Of a stretch of DNA of 64,000 nucleotides, positions 45,660-53,554 are shown piece by piece. The stretch is from NCBI RefSeq assembly GCF_041270065.1, contig NZ_CP065958.1, positions 6,510,001 to 6,574,000 on the forward strand, given 5' to 3'. The notes under the pieces are model-generated. The model was not told the origin of the DNA, did no database searches, and was given only the letters and a program-made list of their open reading frames with translations. The stretch comes from Streptomyces fradiae (GTDB lineage Bacteria > Actinomycetota > Actinomycetes > Streptomycetales > Streptomycetaceae). Each line of letters starts with the position of its first letter. The stretch's first letter is position 1. Position numbers and translations under genes: made by a program.

Positions 45660-47300
45660 GTGATCAATTCCGTACCCCCACAGGACCTCAACCACCCCGC
45701 CCCGCGCCGCACTTCGCACCGTCGGGCGCTGCTCGTCGCCGCGCTGTGCCTGCTGCCGGCGGCCGTCGCCGGCCCGGCGGGCCAGGCGAGCGCCGCGCCC
45801 GGCGCTCCCGCCGCGCCGCGGCCGGCGGTGACGGCGGGGGAGGCGGTGGCCTCCGCGCGGCTCGCCGCGATCCGCCAGGACCCGGCCGCGCTGCAGGCCT
45901 TCTTCCGGGCCATGCCCAAGGGCGGTGAGCTGCACAACCACCTCTCCGGCGCGGTCACCACCGAGTATCTGATCGAGCTCGCCGCCGAGGACGGCCTCTG
46001 TATCGACACCAAGACGATGACGGCCGTCGCGCCGCCGTGCGGCCCGGGCACGCGCCCCGCCGCCGACGCGCGCACCGACGGCGCGTTCCACGACGCGCTC
46101 GTACGCGAGTGGTCGATGCAGGACTTCCCGCCCGGCGGCAACGGCCACGACCACTTCTTCGACACCTTCGGCAAGTTCGGCGAGGTGACCTGGCGGCACC
46201 GCGGCAAGCTGCTCGCCGAGTTCGCCGACACGGTGGCCGAGCAGAACCAGTTCTATCTGGAGACCCTGGTCACCCCGGCCTCCGACAGCGCGAAGAAGCT
46301 CGCGGGCGAGGTCGGCTGGGACGCCGACCTGGCCCGGATGCACAGCAAGCTGGTCGCGGGCGGCAAGCTCGACAAGGTGGTCGCCGAGGCGCGCAAGGAG
46401 GCCGACGCCGGCGACGCCGAGTTCCGCACGGAGGCCCGCTGCGCCACCGACACGCCCCGCCCCGGCTGCGGGCTGACGGTCCGCTGGATCTCCCAGGTCT
46501 CGCGCGGCAGCACCAACGAGCGGGTCTTCACGCAGATGGCGCTCGGCATGCGGCTCGCCGAGGCAGACCCGCGCTTCGTCGCGGTCAACCTCGTGCAGCC
46601 CGAGGACTGGGACACCTCCCTGGCCAACTACCGCACCCAGATGCGGATGCTGCAGTACCTGCGCGGCGTCTACCCGAAGGCCCATGTCACCCTGCACGCC
46701 GGCGAGCTGTGGCCCGGTCTCGTCAAGCCCGAGCACCTCACCTTCCACATCGGCGAGGCGGTGAACACGGCCGGCGCCGAGCGCATCGGGCACGGCGTCG
46801 ACCTCGTCCACGAGGACGACTGGCAGCGGGTGGCCGACACCATGGCCGAGCGGCGGATCGCCGTCGAGGTGCCGTTCACCAGCAACGCCCAGATCCTCGG
46901 CGTCAAGGGCGCCGACCACCCCTTCGAGACGTACCGCGCGCACGGCGTCCCGATCGTCCTCGCCACCGACGACCCGGGCGTCTCGCGGATCGACATCACC
47001 CACGAGTACCGCTACGCCGCCGAGACGTACGACCTCGGCTACCGCGAGCTGAAGGACCTGGCCCGCGCCTCCCTGGAGTACGCCTTCCTGCCCGGCGCGA
47101 GCATCTGGCAGGGCAACCCGACCCGTGACGGCTACCGCCTGGCCGGTGCCTGCCGCCACGACGAGCCGGGCTCCGAGCGGCTGCGCCCCGCCTGCCGCCG
47201 GCTCCTCGACGCCAGCCCCAAGGCGGCCGTCGAGTGGCGCCAGGAGGCCGCGTTCGGCGCCTTCGAGCACCGCGTCGCGACGGGCTCCGTCGGCAGCTGA
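45660..47300 (+). CDS. Secreted adenosine deaminase-family protein (ADGF-like)
   Basis: This 546-residue protein has a Sec signal peptide (RRALLVAALCLLPAAVAGPA, cleavage near ASAAPG). The amidohydrolase barrel shows the metal motif PKGGELHNHLSGAVTTEYLI (HxH), then VTLHAGELWPGL (HAGE), GAERIGHGVDLVHEDD (GHG) and VLATDDPGVSR (catalytic/metal Asp pair). These match adenosine deaminases, and the long secreted form resembles ADGF-type enzymes. It probably deaminates extracellular adenosine or a related nucleoside. GTG 45660 is taken as start although the ribosome site is weak. Confidence 0.87.
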   Translation: MINSVPPQDLNHPAPRRTSHRRALLVAALCLLPAAVAGPAGQASAAPGAPAAPRPAVTAGEAVASARLAAIRQDPAALQAFFRAMPKGGELHNHLSGAVTTEYLIELAAEDGLCIDTKTMTAVAPPCGPGTRPAADARTDGAFHDALVREWSMQDFPPGGNGHDHFFDTFGKFGEVTWRHRGKLLAEFADTVAEQNQFYLETLVTPASDSAKKLAGEVGWDADLARMHSKLVAGGKLDKVVAEARKEADAGDAEFRTEARCATDTPRPGCGLTVRWISQVSRGSTNERVFTQMALGMRLAEADPRFVAVNLVQPEDWDTSLANYRTQMRMLQYLRGVYPKAHVTLHAGELWPGLVKPEHLTFHIGEAVNTAGAERIGHGVDLVHEDDWQRVADTMAERRIAVEVPFTSNAQILGVKGADHPFETYRAHGVPIVLATDDPGVSRIDITHEYRYAAETYDLGYRELKDLARASLEYAFLPGASIWQGNPTRDGYRLAGACRHDEPGSERLRPACRRLLDASPKAAVEWRQEAAFGAFEHRVATGSVGS

Positions 47301-47384
47301 CCCGTCCGGTGCGTTCGGTACGTCCGCCCCGTCGGCCACCCCTCCCCGGGGCGGGCGGCGGGGCGGCGTCACGCCAGGGCCGCG

Positions 47385-48620
47385 TCACACCGGAGGCCCG
47401 CCGGCGACGCCGAGCGGGATCGCCGCGGACAGTACGGTGCCCTCGCCGGGCGCGGACTCGACCGTGAGGGTGCCGCCGAGCTGGGCGGCGCGGGTGCGGA
47501 TCGCGGGCAGTCCGTGGCCCCGTACGCCCCCGGTGTCCGCGAGCGCCGCCGCCGGGTCGAAACCGTGCCCGTCGTCGGCGACGTCGAGGACGACCTGGTC
47601 GTCGAGGTACGTGAGGGTGAGCGCCGCCGTGCCCGCGCCCGCGTGTTCCCGCACATTGGCCAGGGCGCCCTGCGCGATCCGTACCAGGGCCGACTCGACC
47701 CGGCCGGGCAGCGGCCGGTCGGGAGCGCCGTCGACATGGCAGCGCACCCGGAGACCGCCGGTGCTCTCCCGGGCGGCGAGCGCCCGCAGGGCCTCCTCGA
47801 GGCCGCCGCCCTCGGCGAGGTCGGCGGGCGCGAGGTCGTGCACGAAGCGGCGGGCCTCGGTCAGATTGTGCTCGGCGATCGCCGTCGCCGCCCGCACGTG
47901 CCGGCGGGCGGTGGCCGGCTCCCCGTCCCACACCCGGTCGGCGGCCTGCAGCAGCATCTGCTGGCTGGACAGCCCCTGCGCCAGGGTGTCGTGGATCTCC
48001 ATCGAGAGCCGCTGCCGCTCGGCGAGCGTGCCCTCGCGGCGCTCGGTCGCGGCCAGCTCACGGCGGGTGCGGACCAGATCCGCGATGAGCCGCCGCTGCC
48101 GCTGGGTCTGCCGGTCCATCTGTACGAAGACGGCCACGGCGATCGCCGAGACCGCGGGCGGCGCGAGCAGCAGGTCGAGATCGAAGCGGCCGGCGAGCCG
48201 CAGCTGCGCCACCACGGCCACCGCCGTGAGCAGCGTGATCAGCGCCGCCGCGGCCGGCGGGCGCAGGGTGCGCAGGCTGAGGTAGAACAGCGGGATCGAG
48301 CACCAGGCGAAGCTGGGCGCCAGGAACACCAGCGCGATCCAGACCGCGACCACCGCCCCGAGCCACCACGGCCGGCGGATGCCGGTGCCGGTGCGCGCCC
48401 CGCTCGGCGTGGTCCCGGTGACGTACAGCGCGGCGAGCAGCACCGCGAGCGCGACCACCCAGGGGGCCCGGCCCTCGTCGGTGTGCCGCATCAGGAAGCG
48501 GGTCAGCGAGGAGCCGAGCAGCAGGAAGAAGCCGACGTGGAGCAGCACCCGGAACCAGCGCTCCTCGGTCTCCCCGTACCAGGAGCTCTCCCGCGTACCC
48601 TCACCGTCCATCCCCGCCAT
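47385..48620 (-). CDS. Membrane sensor histidine kinase (NarL-type), orphan
   Basis: This 411-residue kinase has five or six hydrophobic segments in residues 20-165 (FRVLLHVGFFLLLGSSLTRF, WLGAVVAVWIALVFLAPSFA, AVSAIAVAVFVQM) and almost no extracytoplasmic domain. The HisKA_3 box RLSMEIHDTLAQGLSSQQML carries the phospho-His, followed by the ATPase G boxes VADDGHGFDPAA and GVRGHGLPAIRTRAAQLGG. NarL-type kinases normally pair with an adjacent LuxR-type regulator, but none is next to this gene, and it faces the convergent deaminase. Confidence 0.9.
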   Translation of the reverse strand: MAGMDGEGTRESSWYGETEERWFRVLLHVGFFLLLGSSLTRFLMRHTDEGRAPWVVALAVLLAALYVTGTTPSGARTGTGIRRPWWLGAVVAVWIALVFLAPSFAWCSIPLFYLSLRTLRPPAAAALITLLTAVAVVAQLRLAGRFDLDLLLAPPAVSAIAVAVFVQMDRQTQRQRRLIADLVRTRRELAATERREGTLAERQRLSMEIHDTLAQGLSSQQMLLQAADRVWDGEPATARRHVRAATAIAEHNLTEARRFVHDLAPADLAEGGGLEEALRALAARESTGGLRVRCHVDGAPDRPLPGRVESALVRIAQGALANVREHAGAGTAALTLTYLDDQVVLDVADDGHGFDPAAALADTGGVRGHGLPAIRTRAAQLGGTLTVESAPGEGTVLSAAIPLGVAGGPPV

Positions 48621-48777
48621 GCCCTGTGCCCTTCTCCCAGTCGGCGCGCCGTACCGGCTCCAGTTAATCCGGAAAACACCGCAGATGCCCCTTTCTCAAA
48701 GCGGATGTCCGCCGGTGGATCGGCGGGCTACCCTCTGGCCGGTCAACCGCGTTCCGTCAGAAGGGGGTTCGACCGCC

Positions 48778-49302
48778 ATGACCGCGTCGTCCCGTGCCTC
48801 GATGCTCGACCTGCTCTCGGCCGACGGCCCCGACCCGGACCATGCCGAGGCGCTGATGCTCTACGGCCGGCTCGTCGGCACCTGGCGCGTCGAGAACCGC
48901 TACCGGTTCCCCGACGGGGAGTGGCGCACCGCGACGGGCGAGTGGCGGTTCGGCTGGACGCTCGGCGGGCGGGTGGTGCAGGACGTGCTCCACTGCCCCG
49001 ACTTCCACGGCCCCTACCCCGGCACCACGGTGCGGATGTACGACGTGACCACCGGGCTCTGGCAGATCACCTGGTTCTCGCCGAAGCTGCCCTCGTACTT
49101 CTCCCAGACGGGCCGCCCCGACGGCGCCGGCGGCATGATCCAGGAGGGCACCGACGCCGAGGGCAGGCCCTCGCGCTGGACCTTCGGCGACGTCACGCCC
49201 ACCTCCTTCCACTGGCAGGGCTTCGTGGCCACGCCCGACGGCGGCTGGGACCTGTTCCAGGAGATGTACGCGTCCCGGGACGGGGGTCAACCGATCGGCT
49301 GA
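48778..49302 (+). CDS. DUF1579-like conserved protein
   Basis: This 174-residue protein starts at ATG 48778 behind AAGGGGG. It shows the pattern of the DUF1579 beta-barrel family: YGRLVGTWRVENRYRFPDGE, RFGWTLGGRVVQDVLHCPDF, TTVRMYDVTTGLWQITWFS, PTSFHWQGFVATPDGGWDLF. There is no signal peptide. The repeated aromatic strands suggest a lipocalin-like ligand pocket. Function unknown. It lies between the orphan kinase (divergent) and the HbpS-like gene. Confidence 0.75.
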   Translation: MTASSRASMLDLLSADGPDPDHAEALMLYGRLVGTWRVENRYRFPDGEWRTATGEWRFGWTLGGRVVQDVLHCPDFHGPYPGTTVRMYDVTTGLWQITWFSPKLPSYFSQTGRPDGAGGMIQEGTDAEGRPSRWTFGDVTPTSFHWQGFVATPDGGWDLFQEMYASRDGGQPIG

Positions 49303-49326
49303 CCCCGGGGTCGGCCGGCCGGGGTC
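49301..49326 (+). terminator. Possible terminator after the DUF1579-like gene
   Basis: GACCCCGG (49301-49308) pairs with CCGGGGTC (49319-49326), starting within the stop codon. It is weak, with no T run. Confidence 0.4.
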
Positions 49327-49443
49327 GCGACAGGGGCCGGCGGGCGGACCGGGCGGGGCCCCCGACGGACCCAGGATGGATGACAGAGCGGGACGGCGCA
49401 GCGCCTCCCGGGCAGCGACCACCATCACGAGGAGTCATCCACC

Positions 49444-50001
49444 ATGAAGAAGATCTCGATGCGGGCCCGTGTCCTGACCGGCGGCGCCACCCTCGTCGCC
49501 CTCGGCGCCGGCGCCTTCGGTGCCGTCTCCGCGAACGCCGCCACGCCCGCCGCCGCCCCGGCCGCCGCGGTCGTCAAGGCGGACGTGAAGAACAAGAACA
49601 CCACGCAGAGCACGCATCTGACGATCGAGGCGGCGACGAAGGCCGCGCAGGCCACCCTGAAGGCCGCCGAGAAGGAGAACCAGCGGGTGTCGGTGGCGGT
49701 CGTGGACCGCAACGGCAACACCATCGTGACCCTGCGCGGCGACGGCGCGGGCCCGCAGTCCTACGAGTCGGCCGTGAAGAAGGCGTACACCGCGGTCTCC
49801 TGGAACGCGCCCACCTCCGAGCTGGTCAAGCGCCTCACCAACGCGCCGACCCTGAAGGACATCCCCGGCACCCTCTTCCTCGCCGGCGGCGCCCCCGTCA
49901 CGGCCAAGGGCGCCCCCATCGCGGGCATCGGCGTGGCCGGCGCGCCCTCCGGCGACCTGGACGAGAAGTTCGCCCAGGCCGGCGTCGCCGCCCTCAACTG
50001 A
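49444..50001 (+). CDS. Secreted GlcG/HbpS-family heme-binding protein
   Basis: This 185-residue protein starts at ATG 49444 with GAGGAG upstream. A Sec signal peptide (RARVLTGGATLVALGAGAFG, cleavage near ANAATP) precedes a linker and a GlcG/DUF336 domain: HLTIEAATKAAQATLKAAEK, VSVAVVDRNGNTIVTLRGDG, then PLKD-like TLKDIPGTLFLAGGAPVTAK and AGIGVAGAPSGDLDEKFAQA. It closely resembles HbpS of Streptomyces reticuli, an extracellular octamer that binds heme and iron and signals through the kinase SenS. A membrane kinase is nearby (47385-48620) but not adjacent. Confidence 0.85.
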   Translation: MKKISMRARVLTGGATLVALGAGAFGAVSANAATPAAAPAAAVVKADVKNKNTTQSTHLTIEAATKAAQATLKAAEKENQRVSVAVVDRNGNTIVTLRGDGAGPQSYESAVKKAYTAVSWNAPTSELVKRLTNAPTLKDIPGTLFLAGGAPVTAKGAPIAGIGVAGAPSGDLDEKFAQAGVAALN

Positions 50002-50027
50002 GGTCGCAAAAAGAGGACTTGGCTGAC

Positions 50028-52226
50028 TCAGGCGCTCGTGAGGATCACGAGCTGCCGGGTCGCCCGGGTCATCGCGACATAGCGGTCGACGGCGCCCTCG
50101 ACGCCGGTGCCGAACCGCTCGGGATCGACCAGGACCACCAGGTCGAACTCCAGGCCCTTCGACAGCTCCGGGGTGAGCGAGAAGACCCGCTCCCTGCCCC
50201 GCACCGCGGGACCGCCGATGACACAGGCGGTCCCTTCGGCGTGCTCGGCCAGCCACGCGTCCAGGATCCCGTCCAGGTCCGCGACCGCGCCGTGCGCCAC
50301 CGGCACGCCGGAACGGCGCACCGAGGTCGGCACATTGGCGTCGGGCAGCGCGGCCCGGATGGCGGGCTCGGCCTCGGCCATCACCTCTTCCGGCGTACGG
50401 TAGTTGATGCTCAGCGAGGCCATCTCGACCCGGTCCAGGCCGACCCGCTCCAGACGCTCCCGCCACGACTCGGTGAAGCCGTGCCGGGCCTGCGCGCGGT
50501 CGCCGACCACCGTGAAGGAGCGCGACGGGCAGCGCAGCCGCAGCATCTGCCACTCGGCGTCGGTGAGTTCCTGCGCCTCGTCGACCACGATGTGCGCGAA
50601 CGGCCCGGCGAGCGCGTCCCGTTCGGCGCCCGGCAGGACGCTCTCGTCGACCAGGCTGACCTTCGCGTCCTCGCCGCGCAGCATCCGTACCAGACCCTCG
50701 CCGTCGTCCCCGTCCGCGCCGGAGTCGGCGGCCGCCGCGATCAGGTTGTCGACCACCGCCGACATCTCCCGGCGCTGGTCGGCGAGCGCCTGCTCGTAGC
50801 GGCGCAGCCGCAGCCCCGCCTCCGGGTCGCCGAGCCGCTGCCGCGCCGCGTCCAGGAGCGGCAGGTCGGACACCGTCCACGCCCGGACGTCCGCGCGTTG
50901 CAGCAGCCGCACCTCGTCCCGCGACAGCCACGGTGCGCAGAGCCGCAGATACGCCGGTACGGACCAGAGGTCGCCCACCAGGTCGGCCGGATCGAGCACC
51001 GGCCAGGCCCCGTGCAGCGTCTCGGCCAGCTCGCGGTCGGCGCGCAGCGCCCGGCGGAACGGCTCCTCGGGCACCTCGGTGTCCTCGTCCAGCTTCTCCA
51101 GGAGCAGGCTGCCCAGCTCCGCCCAGATCCGCTCGCGGGCCTCGTTGTGCGGCACGCCGTCGGCGGCCTCGAAGGCCTCCGCCCAGTCGTCGGCGGTGAG
51201 CCGCAGCTCCGCCCACGGGGTGCTGACGGTCAGCGCCTGCGTCGGCGCCTCCTCGTAGAACCGCACCGCGAGCTCGATCGAGCGCACCATCTCGGCGGAG
51301 GACTTCAGCCGCGCCACCTCCGGGTCGCTCTCCGGCACCGCGGTGGCGCCCTCGGGGACCAGGTCGCGCACGGTGCAGGTGCGCACGCCCTCCTCGCCGA
51401 GGCTGGGCAGCACGTCGGAGACGTACGCCAGATAGGGCCTGCTCGGGCCGACGAAGAGGACGCCGCCGCGCCGGTGGCCGAGGCGCGGGTCGGCGTAGAG
51501 CAGATGGGCGGTGCGGTGCAGGGCGACGACGGTCTTGCCGGTGCCCGGGCCGCCGTCGACGACCAGCGCGCCGCGCGAGCCGGCCCGGATGATCGCGTCC
51601 TGGTCGGCCTGGATCGTGGCCAGCACGTCCCGCATGCGCTCGGAGCGGTTGGAGCCGAGGCTCGCGATGAACGCGGACTGGTCGTCGAGCGCCGCGTGCC
51701 CTTCGAGGCCGTCGGCGCTGAACACCTCGTCCCAGTAGTCGTGGATCCGGCCGTCGGTCCACTGGTAGCGGCGGCGGCTGGCCAGGCCCATCGGGCGGGC
51801 GTGGGTCGCGGCGAAGAAGGGTTCGGCGGCCGGCGAGCGCCAGTCGACGAGCAGCCGCCGCCCGGCGGCGTCGGTGAGGCCGAGCCGCCCGATGTAGACG
51901 GGCTCGGCGGAACCGGGCCCGTCGGAGCCCGGTCCGGCCGAGTCCGCGGGAACGATCCGCCCCAGGCACAGGTCCAGGCCGAAGCGGCGCAGGGTGCGCA
52001 GCCGGGCGGTCAGCCGGTGGATCTCGTTGTCCCGCTCCATCGCCTCGCGGCCGATCCCGCCCGGCGCCCTGCGCAGCACGGTGAGCCGGTCCGACAGCTC
52101 GGCGATCGACTCCTCCAGGCTCTCGGCGACGGCCGTGAAGTGCTGCTCGTCGGCGGCGATCAGCGCCGGGTCGGCCTTGGGGGAGTGGTGGTCGGACAGA
52201 TTGAACGCGGACGTATGCGTACGCAC
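50028..52226 (-). CDS. helR: HelD/HelR-type RNA polymerase recycling motor (UvrD-like ATPase)
   Basis: This 732-residue SF1-like protein starts at the GTG read from 52226 (GGGAG 9 nt upstream). The N-terminal coiled-coil arm (EQHFTAVAESLEESIAELSD) and the HelD-specific YIGRLGLTDAAGRRLLVDWR precede Walker A LVVDGGPGTGKTVVALHRTA. Later SF1 motifs are HIVVDEAQELTDAEWQMLRL, FTVVGDRAQARHG and KGLEFDLVVLVDPERF. It lacks the extended helicase 1B/2B domains of UvrD. HelD proteins dislodge RNA polymerase from DNA; HelR homologues displace rifamycins. The rifamycin-associated element upstream supports HelR. Confidence 0.9.
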   Translation of the reverse strand: MRTHTSAFNLSDHHSPKADPALIAADEQHFTAVAESLEESIAELSDRLTVLRRAPGGIGREAMERDNEIHRLTARLRTLRRFGLDLCLGRIVPADSAGPGSDGPGSAEPVYIGRLGLTDAAGRRLLVDWRSPAAEPFFAATHARPMGLASRRRYQWTDGRIHDYWDEVFSADGLEGHAALDDQSAFIASLGSNRSERMRDVLATIQADQDAIIRAGSRGALVVDGGPGTGKTVVALHRTAHLLYADPRLGHRRGGVLFVGPSRPYLAYVSDVLPSLGEEGVRTCTVRDLVPEGATAVPESDPEVARLKSSAEMVRSIELAVRFYEEAPTQALTVSTPWAELRLTADDWAEAFEAADGVPHNEARERIWAELGSLLLEKLDEDTEVPEEPFRRALRADRELAETLHGAWPVLDPADLVGDLWSVPAYLRLCAPWLSRDEVRLLQRADVRAWTVSDLPLLDAARQRLGDPEAGLRLRRYEQALADQRREMSAVVDNLIAAAADSGADGDDGEGLVRMLRGEDAKVSLVDESVLPGAERDALAGPFAHIVVDEAQELTDAEWQMLRLRCPSRSFTVVGDRAQARHGFTESWRERLERVGLDRVEMASLSINYRTPEEVMAEAEPAIRAALPDANVPTSVRRSGVPVAHGAVADLDGILDAWLAEHAEGTACVIGGPAVRGRERVFSLTPELSKGLEFDLVVLVDPERFGTGVEGAVDRYVAMTRATRQLVILTSA

Positions 52227-52284
52227 GTGGTGAAGCTCCCATTTCCGCAGGTTCCGGCGTCAGGAGAGCGATTGTGCGGCAGCA

Positions 52285-52309
52285 GGGGGGCCTTGCCGCA
52301 AGGCCCCCC
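52285..52309 (-). promoter_or_regulatory. Rifamycin-associated element (RAE)
   Basis: A perfect 25-bp palindrome (arms GGGGGGCCTTGC and GCAAGGCCCCCC about a single central base) lies about 60 bp before the GTG of the HelR-like gene. Read on the minus strand, its core GGCCTTGCGGCAAGGCCC closely matches the published RAE (GGGGCTTGCGGCAAGGCCC, from memory), which precedes rifamycin-inducible genes such as rph and helR in actinomycetes. A -10-like CACAAT follows 21 bp downstream in the minus direction. Confidence 0.85.
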
Positions 52310-52373
52310 ATGCGCTATAAGTTAAGAGTGGCGAGGAGAGCGTTCCTCGCCTCTTCTGTTGGACGGGTCGCGG

Positions 52374-52919
52374 TCACGCCTGCTCGGTCGCGAGCAGCGC
52401 CCAGATCTCCAGGTCCTGACGCGCGCCGTTGAAGGCGAACACCTCACGCAGCGTGCCCTCGTACTGCATTCCGAGGCGCTTCGCGACGGCAATGCTGCGG
52501 TCGTTCGCGGGCGTCACCCGCCATTCCACCCGGTGCATTCCGCGTACCTTCAGCGCCCAGTCCGCGAGATGCCGCGCGGCGAGCGTGACAAGGCCCTTTC
52601 CCTGTGCGTCGGGGGAGAGCCAGACACCCATTTCGCATACCCCGGTGGGCACGTCGAAGATACGGAAGAGCGCACCGCCCTCCAGTTTTCCGTCGACCCA
52701 GATCCCGAAAATCCGGCCGCCGTCCTGACTCTGTGTGTCGGCGTACCGCTGGAGGAAATTCCGCGCGGAATCGGCGTCCACGATGAAGTGCGCCCACGGC
52801 AGCCAGGGGGCCAGATGCGGGCGCACCCGGTCCACGTACGCGGCGAATTCTCCCGCCTGCCACGGCTCCAGTGGGCGTAGCTGGGCGGAGTCTGTCAGGT
52901 CGTGGCCGAAGAGGGTCAC
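52374..52919 (-). CDS. GNAT-family N-acetyltransferase (RimJ/RimL-like)
   Basis: This 181-residue protein starts at the GTG read from 52919, preceded by AGGGAGG; the frame is open further upstream but without starts of that quality. GNAT features are FGIWVDGKLEGGALFRIFDV, MGVWLSPDAQGKGLVTLAAR (acetyl-CoA pyrophosphate loop, QGKGL) and VEWRVTPANDRSIAVAKRLG with MQYEGTLRE. RimJ/RimL-type enzymes acetylate N-terminal amines of ribosomal proteins, or antibiotics. It is upstream of, and co-directional with, the HelR-like gene, but the RAE lies between them, so it is probably a separate unit. Confidence 0.88.
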   Translation of the reverse strand: MTLFGHDLTDSAQLRPLEPWQAGEFAAYVDRVRPHLAPWLPWAHFIVDADSARNFLQRYADTQSQDGGRIFGIWVDGKLEGGALFRIFDVPTGVCEMGVWLSPDAQGKGLVTLAARHLADWALKVRGMHRVEWRVTPANDRSIAVAKRLGMQYEGTLREVFAFNGARQDLEIWALLATEQA

Positions 52920-53218
52920 GCAAGCCTCCCTGAGGGCTGGGATCGGGCGTCGGATCGGGCGACGGGTCAGGGTGGTGCGGCCGGCCGGTGACGGGCGTCC
53001 GCACCCCTGGTGAACGCCGCCCAGCCTAGGCGAGCGCCAACGGACCCGCCCAGTACGGCAGTCGGCGATGTCCGTTTCGTCCCTCCGCATGAACGTGCGC
53101 CGCACAGGCGTGCGCGCGCCATTTGTTGATCCCCGCTCCTCGCTCCCCACACGATGTGGAGGTCGGAAAGCGAACGCGGCCGGGAAATAGCGACGGCCGT
53201 CCATCGAAACGGAGAGAG

Positions 53219-53452
53219 ATGCTTACCAACCGGTTCGTCAAGTCCGCCGGAATGGCTGTTTCGGCCATTTTCCTCGCGGCCGCTCCGGTCGTCTCGGGTG
53301 AACTCCTGGAGGGTGTCGGCAACGCGGCCGACACGACGCAGCGGATCACGGCGGATCACGGCTGGGGAAAGAAGGCGGCCACCGCCGACGCCGGTTCCGG
53401 CGACGGGCGCCTCGTCCTCGCCGGCGCGACCGACGACCACGGCTGGGGCTGA
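53219..53452 (+). CDS. Small secreted peptide with duplicated DHGWG motif
   Basis: This 77-residue peptide starts at ATG 53219 with GGAGAG upstream. A signal-peptide-like N terminus (MLTNRFVKSAGMAVSAIFLA, cleavage probably near VVSG) precedes a hydrophilic tail of about 50 residues. The tail contains ITADHGWGKK in the middle and ends ATDDHGWG at the last residue, so the DHGWG pentapeptide is duplicated. It lies 102 bp upstream of the NRPS operon on the same strand. It could be a precursor, signal or surface peptide; no RiPP enzyme is visible in the window. Function unknown. Confidence 0.65.
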   Translation: MLTNRFVKSAGMAVSAIFLAAAPVVSGELLEGVGNAADTTQRITADHGWGKKAATADAGSGDGRLVLAGATDDHGWG

Positions 53453-53459
53453 GCACCGC

Positions 53460-53515
53460 CTCGTAGCGCCGCACTCGCAGCGCGGCACTCGTAGCGCCGC
53501 ACTCACGGCGCCGCG
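53460..53515. repeat. Four tandem 14-bp repeats upstream of the NRPS operon
   Basis: Units are CTCGTAGCGCCGCA (53460-53473), CTCGCAGCGCGGCA (53474-53487), CTCGTAGCGCCGCA (53488-53501) and CTCACGGCGCCGCG (53502-53515). The first and third are identical and the second differs by two bases. They fill the gap between the peptide stop and the NRPS start at 53555. Confidence 0.75.
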
Positions 53516-53554
53516 TCACACGCAGTTCATCCGGGATTAAGGGGAGGGGTAGAA

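Noticed and set aside
47514..52325. A 1603-codon + strand frame
   Set aside because: It is antisense to the orphan kinase and the HelR-like gene and out of frame with the genes at 48778 and 49444.
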